Shown here: in pieces, positions 42,155 through 51,475 of the stretch
How positions within the stretch are numbered: position 1 is the stretch's first letter
Layout of the letters: each line of letters begins with the position of its first letter
Source: G963666535 sp963666535
GTDB lineage: Bacteria; Bacillota; Clostridia; Oscillospirales; Oscillospiraceae
DNA: 64,000 nt
NCBI GenBank assembly: GCA_963666535.1
Contig: OY762913.1
Coordinates: 1,736,001-1,800,000 of the forward strand
Direction of reading: 5' to 3'
The notes under the pieces: generated by a model
Seen by the model: the letters and a program-made list of their open reading frames with translations, nothing else
Told to the model about the DNA's origin: nothing
The model's database searches: none
Made by a program: the position numbers and the translations under genes

Positions 42155-43626
42155 GCACAAGAAATAAAGAAGCGAATTTTACGGCGGCTCAGGCCATTGA
42201 ACAGGGGCTTGCGCCCGATGGCGGTCTGTTAACGCCTGCCTATTTACCAAAGCTGCCGGCCTCCGCACTGGACACCATGCGGGAAATGAGCTATCAGCAG
42301 CGTGCGGTCTATATCATGAATCTGTTTCTGGAAGAGTATTCCGTGACTGAATTGACGGGATTTGCCCGTCAGGCATACAGCAGAAAGAAGTTTGAAGTCG
42401 ATGCTGTGGCGCCTGTGCGCAAGGTGGATGATACGACCTACTGTCTTGAACTGTGGCATGGACCTACCTGCGCGTTTAAAGATATGGCGCTGCAGATGCT
42501 ACCACATTTGCTTTCTGCCGCACTGGTAAAGAATGCACAGGAGAAGACGGCGTGTATCCTCGTGGCTACCTCCGGCGATACCGGTAAGGCAGCGCTGGAA
42601 GGGTTCCGAGATGTGGAACATACTCAAATTCTGGTGTTTTACCCTAAAAATGGCGTGTCCGCGATCCAAAGCCTGCAGATGAACACGCAGGAGGGGGAAA
42701 ATGTCGGCGTATGCGCAGTGGTGGGCAATTTTGATGACGCGCAGACCGGCGTAAAAAAGATTTTTTCCGACCACCAGATCGGGGAAGAATTGGAATCCAG
42801 GGGCTTCTTCCTCTCTTCGGCCAATTCTATTAACTGGGGACGTGTTTTGCCTCAGATTGTGTATTACGCCTCGGCCTACTGCGACCTTGTAAGGGACGGC
42901 GGGATTGAGAAGGGCGACAAAGTCAATGTCTGTGTGCCTACCGGCAATTTCGGAAATATTTTAGCCGCTTACTATGCCAAGTGCATGGGAATCCCCATCG
43001 GCAAGCTGATTTGTGCATCCAACAGCAATAACGTGCTGACCGATTTTCTGGAGACCGGCATTTACGACCGGAACCGTGCGTTCCATACTACCGTCTCGCC
43101 ATCCATGGACATCCTGATCTCCAGCAATCTGGAACGTATGCTTTTTGCCCTGACAGGGGATGATCATCAGGTAGACGGTTATATGGCGCAGTTGCGCGCT
43201 GCTGGCAGATATGAGGTCAGCGAGGCAGTGAAGAAAAGCCTGCAGACACTTTTCGCCGCCGGCTTTTGCGACGATGCCCGCACCAAACGGATGATTGGAC
43301 AAGTGTACCGCGATAAAAACTACCTCATTGACCCGCATACCGCTGTGGCCTTTGACGTGCTGGAGCAGTACCGCGAAAAAACCGGTGACAGAGCACCGGC
43401 ACTGGTTGTCTCCACTGCAAGCCCATTCAAATTCTGCGACAGCGTGCTGGAAGCGCTGGGCGAATCAAAGTTGAGCGACGGCGCCGCCATTCTGGACCAG
43501 CTTTCTGCCTTGACCGGCGTAGCCGTGCCCACTTCCCTTGCTGCGCTGAAGGACAAATCCGTGCGGTTTAGCCAGAGCGTGGATAAGGACCACATGGTGG
43601 ACAAAGTGTTGGAGATGCTGCACTGA
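42142..43626 (+). CDS. thrC: Threonine synthase
   Basis: 494 residues, the long ThrC class. Converts O-phosphohomoserine to threonine with PLP. N-terminal YISTRNKEANFTAAQAIEQG and LAPDGGLL, the PLP lysine in CAFKDMALQMLPH, ATSGDTGKAALEGF and PTGNFGNILAAYYAK are the family motifs. The start overlaps the dipeptidase. The metallophosphoesterase follows after one base. Confidence 0.95.
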   Translation: MRYISTRNKEANFTAAQAIEQGLAPDGGLLTPAYLPKLPASALDTMREMSYQQRAVYIMNLFLEEYSVTELTGFARQAYSRKKFEVDAVAPVRKVDDTTYCLELWHGPTCAFKDMALQMLPHLLSAALVKNAQEKTACILVATSGDTGKAALEGFRDVEHTQILVFYPKNGVSAIQSLQMNTQEGENVGVCAVVGNFDDAQTGVKKIFSDHQIGEELESRGFFLSSANSINWGRVLPQIVYYASAYCDLVRDGGIEKGDKVNVCVPTGNFGNILAAYYAKCMGIPIGKLICASNSNNVLTDFLETGIYDRNRAFHTTVSPSMDILISSNLERMLFALTGDDHQVDGYMAQLRAAGRYEVSEAVKKSLQTLFAAGFCDDARTKRMIGQVYRDKNYLIDPHTAVAFDVLEQYREKTGDRAPALVVSTASPFKFCDSVLEALGESKLSDGAAILDQLSALTGVAVPTSLAALKDKSVRFSQSVDKDHMVDKVLEMLH

Positions 43627-43627
43627 T

Positions 43628-44314
43628 ATGGCGCTGTATGCGATTGGAGATACCCACCTTTCGCTTGCCTGCAATAAACCGATGGATGTATTCGGCGGTG
43701 CGTGGGCGGGTTATGTGGACAAGCTGCGGGACGGTTTTTCCTGCGTGACGGAGGTAGATACCGTGGTCCTCTGCGGAGATTTGTCATGGGGGATGTCACT
43801 GGAGGAAGCACGGGAGGACTTTTCCTTTCTCAATGCGCTGCCCGGGCGAAAGCTTCTGCTCAAGGGCAACCATGATTATTGGTGGACCACGGCATCAAAG
43901 ATGAATACCTTTTTCGTGGAAAATGGATTTGATACCTTTACTATCCTGCATAATAATTGCGCTTTTTACGGCGATATCGCTCTTTGCGGCACCCGGGGCT
44001 GGTTTTTCGAGGAGGAGCAGAACGGGCATAATGAGAAGGTGTTCAAGCGGGAGCTCATCCGGTTGGAGGCGTCTCTGAAGGCAGCTGGAGAGCACGAAAC
44101 GTATTGTTTTCTCCATTATCCTCCGTGTTACGAGGGGTACCGCTGCCCGGAAATCATGGAGCTGATGGAGCGCTATGGCGTTTCACGTTGTTTTTACGGG
44201 CATTTGCACGGGGGAAGCCACCGACTTGCCATACAGGGGAGTGTGGGTTCGATCCGTTATGAACTGGTTTCTGCGGACTATCTGCGTTTTCGACCACAAA
44301 AAATCTGCGAATAG
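43628..44314 (+). CDS. Metallophosphoesterase
   Basis: 228 residues. All calcineurin-like motifs are seen: GDTHLS (D-x-H), CGDLSWG (GD), LKGNHDYWW (GNHD), LHYPPCY (H) and GHLHGG (GHxH). It is cytoplasmic, with no signal peptide. It starts directly after thrC, so it is in the same operon. The substrate (nucleotide, protein phosphate or other phosphodiester) is not predictable. Confidence 0.85.
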   Translation: MALYAIGDTHLSLACNKPMDVFGGAWAGYVDKLRDGFSCVTEVDTVVLCGDLSWGMSLEEAREDFSFLNALPGRKLLLKGNHDYWWTTASKMNTFFVENGFDTFTILHNNCAFYGDIALCGTRGWFFEEEQNGHNEKVFKRELIRLEASLKAAGEHETYCFLHYPPCYEGYRCPEIMELMERYGVSRCFYGHLHGGSHRLAIQGSVGSIRYELVSADYLRFRPQKICE

Positions 44315-44428
44315 GCAGAAAAAACACTGGTAAAGTTATTAAAATTCTGATACAATGACATGAAAATTTAAGACAGTAGGCTCAGCCACGCTAAAATCGC
44401 GATTCTACGGCTGACCGACAGGAGGAAA

Positions 44429-45841
44429 ATGAGCATGAACGTTAACGTCAAGAGCGAGGAAAAGAAAGAGAACAGCACCATTGAACTGATCATCGAGGTC
44501 GGCCATGAGGATTTTGAGGCCGCTATCGATACCGTGTATAAGAAGTCTCGCGGCAACATCGCAATTCCCGGTTTTCGTAAGGGCCATGCTCCCCGCAAGA
44601 TCATTGAGAATATGTACGGCGGCGGCGTGTTTTTCGAGGACGCCATCAATGATGTTTACCCCGTCGCTTACAGCCAGGCCATCACAGACAAGAACATTGA
44701 CGCTGTAGGCTATCCCAATATTGAAGTGATCGACGCAGGCGAGAATGGCCTTACCTTTAAAGCCGTCGTTACCGTCAAGCCCGTTGCCGCCGTCAAGAAT
44801 TATAAGGGACTGAGCGCACCCAAGGCTGATATTGACATTACCGCTGAGGACCTTGAAAACGAACTCAAGCCCTACATCAACCGCGCCACCAGAATGGTGG
44901 ATGTGGATCGTAAGGCGAAGAAAGGCGATACCGTCAACATCGACTTCGATGGCTTTGACAATGGAGTCGCTTTTGAAGGCGGCAAAGCGGAAAAGTTTGA
45001 TTTGGAACTGGGCTCCGATTCTTTTGTTCCCGGTTTTGAGGAGCAGATCATCGGCTTGAAGGCCGACGATGAAAAGGATATTGACATCACATTCCCCGAA
45101 AACTATGCGCCCGAGCTTGCCGGCAAGCCTGTGGTGTTCAAAGTCAAGGTTCACACCGTCAAGCAGGCTGTCGCGCCCACACTGGACGATGAGTTCGCGA
45201 AAGATGTTTCTGAATTCGACACGCTGGATGAGCTGAAGAAAGATCTGGCGGACAAGCTGAAGAAGACCCGCGAGGAGCAGGTCGCCAAGGACTTTGAGAA
45301 CGCCATCATGGAGCAGCTGGTGGACAACACCGATGTTTTGGTTCCCGATGCCATGGTAGACTTTCAGACCGACCGCGTGATGCAGAACTATGCTTCCCGC
45401 ATCCAGGGCTCCGGTATTTCCTTTGAGGATTACCTGCAGATGATGGGTTCCAACGTAGACGACTTGCGTGCGTCTACTCGAGCAAACGCCGCCATTCAGG
45501 TGAAGGTGGGACTGGCGCTTGAGGCTGTTGCCGCCGCCGAGAAGCTCACAGTGACCGAGGAAGAGGTCGAGGCCGAGATTCAGAAGCTGGCCACCGAGCA
45601 CAATATGCAGCCCGAGCAGGTGAAGGCCGCTGTTAGCATCGCCGATTTAAAGCATGATCTACTGGTGGATAAGGCGTCTGAGTTGGTGATCAGCAGCGCA
45701 AAGGTGGGCAAAGCCGCCGAGAAAAAAGCCGAAGAGAAGCCGCAGGAGGCTGCTGCTGAGAAAAAGCCTGCCGCCAAGAAGACCGCTGCCGCCAAGACAA
45801 CTGCAGAGAAGAAACCTGCCACCAAGAAAACTAAGGCATAA
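44429..45841 (+). CDS. tig: Trigger factor (ribosome-associated chaperone / PPIase)
   Basis: 470 residues. The ribosome-binding loop IPGFRKGHAPRKIIENMYG marks the N-domain (about residues 1-110); a FKBP-type PPIase domain follows (KKGDTVNIDFDGFDNGVAFE, about 150-240), then the C-domain arms. The last 40 residues are an Ala/Lys-rich tail (KKPAAKKTAAAKTTAEKK), longer than usual. AGGAGGAAA precedes the ATG. A weak promoter (TACAAT at 44351) lies upstream. It is followed by clpP and clpX, the common tig-clpP-clpX order. Confidence 0.95.
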   Translation: MSMNVNVKSEEKKENSTIELIIEVGHEDFEAAIDTVYKKSRGNIAIPGFRKGHAPRKIIENMYGGGVFFEDAINDVYPVAYSQAITDKNIDAVGYPNIEVIDAGENGLTFKAVVTVKPVAAVKNYKGLSAPKADIDITAEDLENELKPYINRATRMVDVDRKAKKGDTVNIDFDGFDNGVAFEGGKAEKFDLELGSDSFVPGFEEQIIGLKADDEKDIDITFPENYAPELAGKPVVFKVKVHTVKQAVAPTLDDEFAKDVSEFDTLDELKKDLADKLKKTREEQVAKDFENAIMEQLVDNTDVLVPDAMVDFQTDRVMQNYASRIQGSGISFEDYLQMMGSNVDDLRASTRANAAIQVKVGLALEAVAAAEKLTVTEEEVEAEIQKLATEHNMQPEQVKAAVSIADLKHDLLVDKASELVISSAKVGKAAEKKAEEKPQEAAAEKKPAAKKTAAAKTTAEKKPATKKTKA

Positions 45842-45897
45842 TTGACAGGTCCCAGGGCATACTGTTATGAAATGACATCCGAAAAGGAGTTTTAATC

Positions 45898-46479
45898 ATG
45901 AGTTTAGTCCCCTATGTAGTAGAGCAGACAAACCGTGGAGAAAGATCGTATGACATTTTCTCCCGACTGCTCAACGATCGGATCATCTTCCTGTCGGAAG
46001 AGGTCAATGATACCACCGCGAGTTTGATCGTTGCGCAGCTTTTGTATTTGGAGGCGCAGGATCCCGATAAGGATATCCAGTTTTACATCAATAGCCCGGG
46101 CGGTTCAGTCACGGCTGGCATGGCAATTTACGACACGATGCAATACATCAAGGCTGACGTCTCCACCATTTGTATTGGTTTGGCAGCCAGTATGGGCGCA
46201 TTTCTTCTTTCGTGTGGTGCAAAGGGCAAGCGTATCGCTTTGCCCAATGCCGAGATCATGATTCACCAGCCGTCCGGCGGGTTTAAGGGACAGGCGACGG
46301 ATATTGAGATCCATGCGGAGAACATTTTAAAAATCAAGCAAAACTTGAATAAGATTTTGGCTGAAAATTGCGGTAAGCCTGTGGATGAAGTAAAGGCCGC
46401 TTGTGAGCGTGACCACTTTATGTCTGCGGAAGAGGCAAAGCAGTTTGGCTTGATCGACCAGGTTATCTATAAGCGCTGA
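45898..46479 (+). CDS. clpP: ATP-dependent Clp protease proteolytic subunit
   Basis: 193 residues, full length. Catalytic triad S98 (GLAASMGAF), H123 (MIHQPSGG) and D172, with PGGSVTAGMAIYDTM. It assembles into a double heptamer that degrades proteins unfolded by ClpX or ClpC. AAGGAG site before the ATG. A 14-bp hairpin separates it from clpX. Confidence 0.97.
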   Translation: MSLVPYVVEQTNRGERSYDIFSRLLNDRIIFLSEEVNDTTASLIVAQLLYLEAQDPDKDIQFYINSPGGSVTAGMAIYDTMQYIKADVSTICIGLAASMGAFLLSCGAKGKRIALPNAEIMIHQPSGGFKGQATDIEIHAENILKIKQNLNKILAENCGKPVDEVKAACERDHFMSAEEAKQFGLIDQVIYKR

Positions 46480-46485
46480 CAAAAA

Positions 46486-46520
46486 AAGAGGAGTGAAGAT
46501 TCAGCGTCTTCACTCCTCTT
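46486..46520 (+). promoter_or_regulatory. Hairpin between clpP and clpX
   Basis: AAGAGGAGTGAAGA / TCTTCACTCCTCTT, 14 bp with a 7-base loop, preceded by A7. No T run follows on the plus strand. It probably reduces or stabilises read-through from clpP to clpX; the right end lies close to the clpX ribosome site. Confidence 0.6.
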
Positions 46521-46534
46521 GTGAGGTTATAATT

Positions 46535-47860
46535 ATGGGAAAAAATGAAGACAAAAAAAGCATTCGCTGCTCCTTCTGCGGCAAGCATCAGGAGCAGGTG
46601 GGGCGTATCATCGCAGGCCCTGGCGCCTATATCTGCAATGAATGCATTCAGTTGTGCATGAATATTCTGGATGAGGCCGAAACCGGGGTGCAGAACGACT
46701 TTTCCAACGTCCCCGATGTGATCCCCACACCAAAGGAAATCAAGGATGTGCTGGACGAATATGTCATTGGGCAGGAAAAGGCTAAAATTGCGCTCTCTGT
46801 TGCCGTTTATAACCACTATAAGCGTATTTACTTTGGCGGCGGAAACGATGTGGAACTCCAAAAGAGCAATATTTTGATGATTGGGCCAACAGGCTGCGGA
46901 AAAACGTTATTTGCTCAAACTTTGGCCCGCATTTTGAAGGTGCCTTTTGCGATTGCCGATGCTACCACCCTGACAGAGGCCGGCTATGTGGGAGATGATG
47001 TGGAGAACATCCTCCTTCGTTTGGTGCAGGCAGCTGATTACGATGTGGAACTGGCCGAGCGAGGCATCATCTATATTGACGAGATGGATAAAATCGCCCG
47101 CAAAAGCGAGAATACCTCCATCACTCGGGATGTTTCCGGTGAAGGGGTACAACAGGCGCTGCTGAAAATTCTGGAAGGTACGGTTGCCAACGTCCCACCA
47201 CAGGGCGGGCGTAAGCATCCGCATCAGGAGTTTATTCAGATTGACACGAAAAACATTTTGTTCATTTGCGGCGGCGCGTTTGCCGGGATTGACAAGATTA
47301 TTGAGCAGCGTTTGGACAAAAAAACCATTGGCTTTGGCGCTGAGATCCAGAGCAAGCAAGAGCGGAACGAGGGCGAGATTCTGCAAAATATTCAGCCGCA
47401 TGACCTGCTGAAATTTGGCATCATCCCCGAGCTGGTGGGACGCCTGCCGGTGATCACCGCTCTGCAGTCGCTGAACAAAGACCAGTTGGTGCAGATTCTC
47501 ACAGAACCAAAGAACGCACTGGTGAAACAGTATAAAAAGCTGATGGAGTACGACGAGGTCAAGCTGAACTTCCAACCGGATGCACTTGCTGCCGTGGCTG
47601 ACAAGGCTTTGGATCGCGGCATCGGTGCCCGCGGCTTACGTGCGGTGCTGGAGGAGATCATGACACAAGTCATGTATGACGTTCCTACGGATGACACGAT
47701 TGACGCTGTTACCATCACGGCCAGTAGTGTCAAGGGGGAGGCACCTCCCGAGATTATCCATGACACCAGCCGCACCAAACGCCATCGCCTGGGGAAGGCC
47801 GCTCTGCGGGCCGAGACAGGCGGAGCCGCTGCGACACAAAGCGGCAGCAATGTATCCTAA
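46535..47860 (+). CDS. clpX: ATP-dependent Clp protease ATP-binding subunit ClpX
   Basis: 441 residues. N-terminal zinc-binding domain CSFCGKHQEQV...YICNEC (C4 type), then the AAA+ module with Walker A GPTGCGKT, Walker B IIYIDEMDKIA, and the RKHPHQEFIQIDT pore-2 area; the sensor-2 GARGLR is near the end. It unfolds substrates for ClpP. Start at ATG 46535 (GAGGTT upstream); an earlier in-frame start at 46493 lies inside the hairpin. A terminator follows. Confidence 0.97.
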   Translation: MGKNEDKKSIRCSFCGKHQEQVGRIIAGPGAYICNECIQLCMNILDEAETGVQNDFSNVPDVIPTPKEIKDVLDEYVIGQEKAKIALSVAVYNHYKRIYFGGGNDVELQKSNILMIGPTGCGKTLFAQTLARILKVPFAIADATTLTEAGYVGDDVENILLRLVQAADYDVELAERGIIYIDEMDKIARKSENTSITRDVSGEGVQQALLKILEGTVANVPPQGGRKHPHQEFIQIDTKNILFICGGAFAGIDKIIEQRLDKKTIGFGAEIQSKQERNEGEILQNIQPHDLLKFGIIPELVGRLPVITALQSLNKDQLVQILTEPKNALVKQYKKLMEYDEVKLNFQPDALAAVADKALDRGIGARGLRAVLEEIMTQVMYDVPTDDTIDAVTITASSVKGEAPPEIIHDTSRTKRHRLGKAALRAETGGAAATQSGSNVS

Positions 47861-47895
47861 AACGCGCGCGGCGCGTGCTGAAATGCAAAAAAATG

Positions 47896-47942
47896 GGGTC
47901 GTGCAGCTGCTGAATGAGCTAGCTTCTGCACGGCCTTTTTTC
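47896..47942 (+). terminator. Rho-independent terminator of clpX
   Basis: GGTCGTGCAG pairs with CTGCACGGCC (one wobble) around a 21-base internal region with its own AGCT pairing, followed by six or seven T. The hairpin-rich repeat B begins just after it. Confidence 0.8.
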
Positions 47943-47960
47943 GACAGAATGCCACATCTA

Positions 47961-48206
47961 TTTTAATGTACCTTGAACAAATGTAATTTGCGAAGCGCAT
48001 TTGCCGAAAGAGCAATATTGCTCTTTTGGACGGCGAAAAAGCTTTGTTTTGCCATTTCAGATACATCGACCACTGCCTGTTTGGAATTGCCGACACACGC
48101 CGCAAATCCAAGGTAAAGAGATTTTTGCGAAAATCTCTTTACCTGAACAAAACAAAACCATGCAGAAGCATTGATATAAAAGATCTTTTGTTTTGCTAAG
48201 CAAACA
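47961..48206 (-). repeat. Hairpin-rich dispersed repeat, copy B
   Basis: The reverse complement aligns with 8736-9001. Shared blocks include TCAATGCTTC, TTTTGTTTTGTTCA, TTGGATTTGC, TCCAAACAG, ATGTATCTGAA, CCAAAAG and CATTTGTTCA. Hairpins in plus coordinates: 47978-48003 (arms CAAATG/CATTTG plus inner GCG/CGC), 48004-48029 (12 bp, one mismatch), about 48031-48052, 48072-48110 (imperfect), and 48112-48143 (13 bp, GGTAAAGAGATTT arm). The last stem shares no sequence with its counterpart in copy A yet pairs perfectly. The terminal inverted repeats are weaker than in copy A. It fills the clpX-lon gap. Confidence 0.85.
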
Positions 48207-48223
48207 CGAGTTTAAGGAAGTGA

Positions 48224-50638
48224 ATGACAATGAAAATGAATTCGGTTCCGGTGACAATGCCTATGATGGCGTTACGAGGAATCACGATTTTTCCCAATAT
48301 GGATATCCATTTTGATGTGGGGCGCGACGCCTCCATCCGCGCCTTGAACGAGGCGATGGAAACCAACCAGCCCATCTTTCTTGTGGCACAGCGCGATATT
48401 CAGGTGGAGACACCCACGGGGAACGATCTGTATAGCGTCGGAACGATTTCCCGGGTGCGGCAGATTCTTCGTCTGCCGGGCAATATTGTGCGCGTTATGG
48501 TAGAGGGCGTTGCCCGTGGCAAACTGGTCAGCCTGCCGCAGATCGCACCATTTTTCCTTGCTGAAGTGCAGGAAATGCCGGAGAGACCGTCTTTGCGCAG
48601 CTCTGACAAGACCGAGGCGCTGCTGCGGAACATTCGCCAGACCTTTGAGCAGTACGCCGAGCTGTCCCCCAAAATGGGATCGGAGGTGTACATCACAATC
48701 CTCGCGGCAGATGATCCCGGTTATGTGGCGGACTATATTGCCCAGAACATTGTAATGCGAAACGAGGATAAACAGGGGATCCTTGCCGAACAGAATCCCG
48801 TCCGCCGCCTGGAGCGGATGTACCGGATCCTGACCCGAGAACTGGACATCCTTTCCCTGGAAGACAGCTTGCAGAACAAGATTCGCGACCACATCAATGA
48901 TAATCAGCGCGACTACTATTTGCGTGAGCAGTTAAAGGTGATACAGGGAGAACTGGGCGAGGGCCCCGCGGGCGATACTGATATTGCGGAATATCGGAGC
49001 AAGATTGAACGCGGTAAATTTCCCGATGAGGTCCGGGAAAAGCTGCGAAAAGAGCTTGCCCACTTGGAAAAGCAGCCATTTAGCTCGGCAGAAAGCACAG
49101 TCCTTCGCAATTATTTGGACGTTTGCCTCGAGCTGCCGTGGGGCATTGTTACAAAGGAACGCATCAATGTGGAAGCAGCTCGCAAAGTGCTGGACGCAGA
49201 CCATTTTGGACTGGAAAAGGTGAAAGATCGCATTTTGGAGTTTTTGGCCGTTAAGCAGCTGGCTCCTAACTTGAATGGGCAGGTCCTGTGTTTGGTCGGC
49301 CCTCCCGGCGTGGGTAAGACTTCTATCGCTATGTCAATTGCCAAGGCCATGAATCGCAAGCAGGCACGTATTTCTCTGGGCGGAGTTCACGATGAGGCAG
49401 AGATCCGCGGTCATCGCAAAACCTATGTGGGCGCTATGCCCGGGCGCATCATTGCCGCTGTGAGACATGCGGGCAGCTCGAATCCGCTGTTGCTGTTGGA
49501 CGAGATCGACAAGTTGGGCACCGACCGTCAGGGCGATCCTGCGTCGGCCTTGCTTGAGGTGCTGGACGGGGAGCAGAATGCCACCTTCCGCGATCACTTT
49601 GTTGAAATGCCGTTTGATTTGTCCAATGTGCTGTTTATTACCACCGCAAATACAACCAGCTCCATTCCACGCCCACTGCTGGACCGGATGGAGACCATTG
49701 AGCTGACCAGCTATACCGATGAGGAGAAGCTGGAAATTGCAAAGCGCCATCTGCTGCCAAAGGAGTTGGCGCGCCATGGCTTAAAAAAGACCCAGCTAAA
49801 GCTGACTGACGATGCTTACCGTGAAATGATCAGTGCCTATACAAGGGAGTCCGGTGTGCGCGTTTTAGAGCGGGAAATTGCCACAATATGCCGCAAGGCT
49901 GCGATGAAGATTGTGACAGATGGTGTAAAGCAAATTTCCATTACAGGAGACAACCTGGAAGTGTATTTGGGGGTTCGCAAGTACCACCCGGAGCGGCAGG
50001 TGCTGCTAGAGCGCATCGGCGTGGTCAATGGCCTGGCCTGGACCTCGGTGGGCGGTGAGCTGCTGGAGGTGGAGGTCAACGTGGTGCCCGGAACTGGGAA
50101 GCTGGAGTTGACCGGAAATTTGGGCGATGTTATGAAAGAGTCGGTGAAAACCGCAGTCACTTATATCCGCAGCCGGGTTTCCCAGATGAATATCGATCCC
50201 GAATTTTATAAGAATTCCGATATTCATGTCCATTTTCCGGAAGGGGCTGTTCCAAAGGACGGGCCGTCTGCTGGAATTGCCATCACCACAGCCATCGTTT
50301 CAGCACTGACCGGCACCTGCGTCAAGGGAGGCATCGCCATGACGGGTGAAGTCACCCTGAGAGGCCGAGTGCTTCCCATCGGCGGCCTGCGGGAGAAAAC
50401 TATGGCTGCGCTGCGTAACGGAATCCATACGGTGCTCATTCCGGCGGATAATCAAAAGGATCTGGAAGAAATTGATCAGACCGTGCGGGCCGCGCTGCAT
50501 TTCATCCCTGTGGAACAGGCGGACGAAGTGATGGCGGCTGCGCTGATCCCCGATTGCGGCGTGGCCTTGCCGGAGCGCGCAAATGTAACGGCCACCGAAC
50601 AGCGAGCGGTGAACCGCGGATTAAATCTAAAGCAGTAG
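48224..50638 (+). CDS. lon: ATP-dependent protease Lon
   Basis: 804 residues, LonA type. N-domain (MALRGITIFPNMDIHFDVGR) to about residue 300; AAA+ with Walker A GPPGVGKTS and Walker B LLLLDEIDKLG; protease domain with S682 (PKDGPSAGIAI) and K725 (GLREKTMAAL), the Ser-Lys dyad spaced 43 residues as in E. coli. Degrades misfolded and regulatory proteins. AAGGAAG precedes ATG 48224. The promoter must lie within or just after repeat B. Confidence 0.97.
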   Translation: MTMKMNSVPVTMPMMALRGITIFPNMDIHFDVGRDASIRALNEAMETNQPIFLVAQRDIQVETPTGNDLYSVGTISRVRQILRLPGNIVRVMVEGVARGKLVSLPQIAPFFLAEVQEMPERPSLRSSDKTEALLRNIRQTFEQYAELSPKMGSEVYITILAADDPGYVADYIAQNIVMRNEDKQGILAEQNPVRRLERMYRILTRELDILSLEDSLQNKIRDHINDNQRDYYLREQLKVIQGELGEGPAGDTDIAEYRSKIERGKFPDEVREKLRKELAHLEKQPFSSAESTVLRNYLDVCLELPWGIVTKERINVEAARKVLDADHFGLEKVKDRILEFLAVKQLAPNLNGQVLCLVGPPGVGKTSIAMSIAKAMNRKQARISLGGVHDEAEIRGHRKTYVGAMPGRIIAAVRHAGSSNPLLLLDEIDKLGTDRQGDPASALLEVLDGEQNATFRDHFVEMPFDLSNVLFITTANTTSSIPRPLLDRMETIELTSYTDEEKLEIAKRHLLPKELARHGLKKTQLKLTDDAYREMISAYTRESGVRVLEREIATICRKAAMKIVTDGVKQISITGDNLEVYLGVRKYHPERQVLLERIGVVNGLAWTSVGGELLEVEVNVVPGTGKLELTGNLGDVMKESVKTAVTYIRSRVSQMNIDPEFYKNSDIHVHFPEGAVPKDGPSAGIAITTAIVSALTGTCVKGGIAMTGEVTLRGRVLPIGGLREKTMAALRNGIHTVLIPADNQKDLEEIDQTVRAALHFIPVEQADEVMAAALIPDCGVALPERANVTATEQRAVNRGLNLKQ

Positions 50639-50653
50639 GGGAGTGAGATTTCA

Positions 50654-51241
50654 ATGAATTTGCAGAATGCAGAATTTATCCTGTCTGCTGCGTCTCCAAA
50701 GGATTTTTTAAAAAACGGATTGCCACAGGTCGCCTTTGCCGGTCGATCCAATGTCGGGAAATCCTCAGTGATCAATCGGCTATTGGTGCGTAAAAACTTT
50801 GCCCGTGTGGGGGCTGCCCCCGGCAAGACCACCCATATCAATTACTTTCTCATTGATCAGGCGATGTATCTGGTGGATCTGCCCGGTTATGGCTATGCCA
50901 AGGTCTCCAAGGCGGAAAAGGAGCGTTGGGGTAGGCTGATGGAGAGCTATTTTTCCGATTCGTCGCTTATGACGTTAGGCGTTATGATTGTAGACGCCCG
51001 TCACAAGCCCACCGAGAACGACCAAATCATGGCTGAGTGGTTCAAGGGAACCGGCTGCCCGTTTGTGATTGTTGCCAATAAACTGGATAAGCTGAAGAAA
51101 AGCGAAATTGAGCCCAATATAGCACTGATTCGAGAAGTGCTTGAATTGGATGATGCTGTAACTGTAATTCCCTTTTCAGCTGAAAAGGGAACTGGCAGGC
51201 AGGAGCTGTTAAACGAGATCCTTGCCGCTGGAAATCAGTAG
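50654..51241 (+). CDS. ysxC: Ribosome biogenesis GTP-binding protein YsxC/EngB
   Basis: 195 residues. G1 GRSNVGKSSVINRLL, G2 TT in GKTTHINYF, G3 DLPGYGYAKVSKAEKERW, G4 NKLDK and G5 SAEKG are all present. It assists 50S assembly. It follows lon by 15 bases, the conserved lon-ysxC order. The terminator at 51244 closes the operon. Confidence 0.95.
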   Translation: MNLQNAEFILSAASPKDFLKNGLPQVAFAGRSNVGKSSVINRLLVRKNFARVGAAPGKTTHINYFLIDQAMYLVDLPGYGYAKVSKAEKERWGRLMESYFSDSSLMTLGVMIVDARHKPTENDQIMAEWFKGTGCPFVIVANKLDKLKKSEIEPNIALIREVLELDDAVTVIPFSAEKGTGRQELLNEILAAGNQ

Positions 51242-51243
51242 AA

Positions 51244-51282
51244 AAAACAAGGTGGTGATCCGATCACCACCTTGTTTTTTTG
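51244..51282 (+). terminator. Rho-independent terminator of lon-ysxC
   Basis: AAAACAAGGTGGTGAT / ATCACCACCTTGTTTT, 16 bp, loop of 3, followed by a T run. Confidence 0.95.
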
Positions 51283-51300
51283 TCAAAATTTTGGTATACT
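51272..51300 (+). promoter_or_regulatory. Putative promoter of the M50-scpAB operon
   Basis: TTGTTT at 51272-51277 (inside the right arm of the terminator) and TATACT at 51295-51300, spacer 17. The leader to the TTG start is about 170 bases and shows no clear fold. Confidence 0.45.
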
Positions 51301-51475
51301 AATTTAAATTTAAAGAACAAATACAAAATGTTGCCGTAAAGCGACGTTCAAGGCGTTTTTCATTGACTCGGGTGCAAGATTTTTAAGGTGGCATTTTGCG
51401 AGCTTCTGTGCATGAGATTCAAAACGTATCTTTGTTTAGGGGATATAAATTTAACATGAAAAAGGGGGGAGCTTT

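Noticed and set aside
44405..45601. 398-codon open frame antisense to trigger factor
   Set aside because: It is a frame mirrored by the G/C-rich third positions and regular codon use of tig; no ribosome site and no family features.
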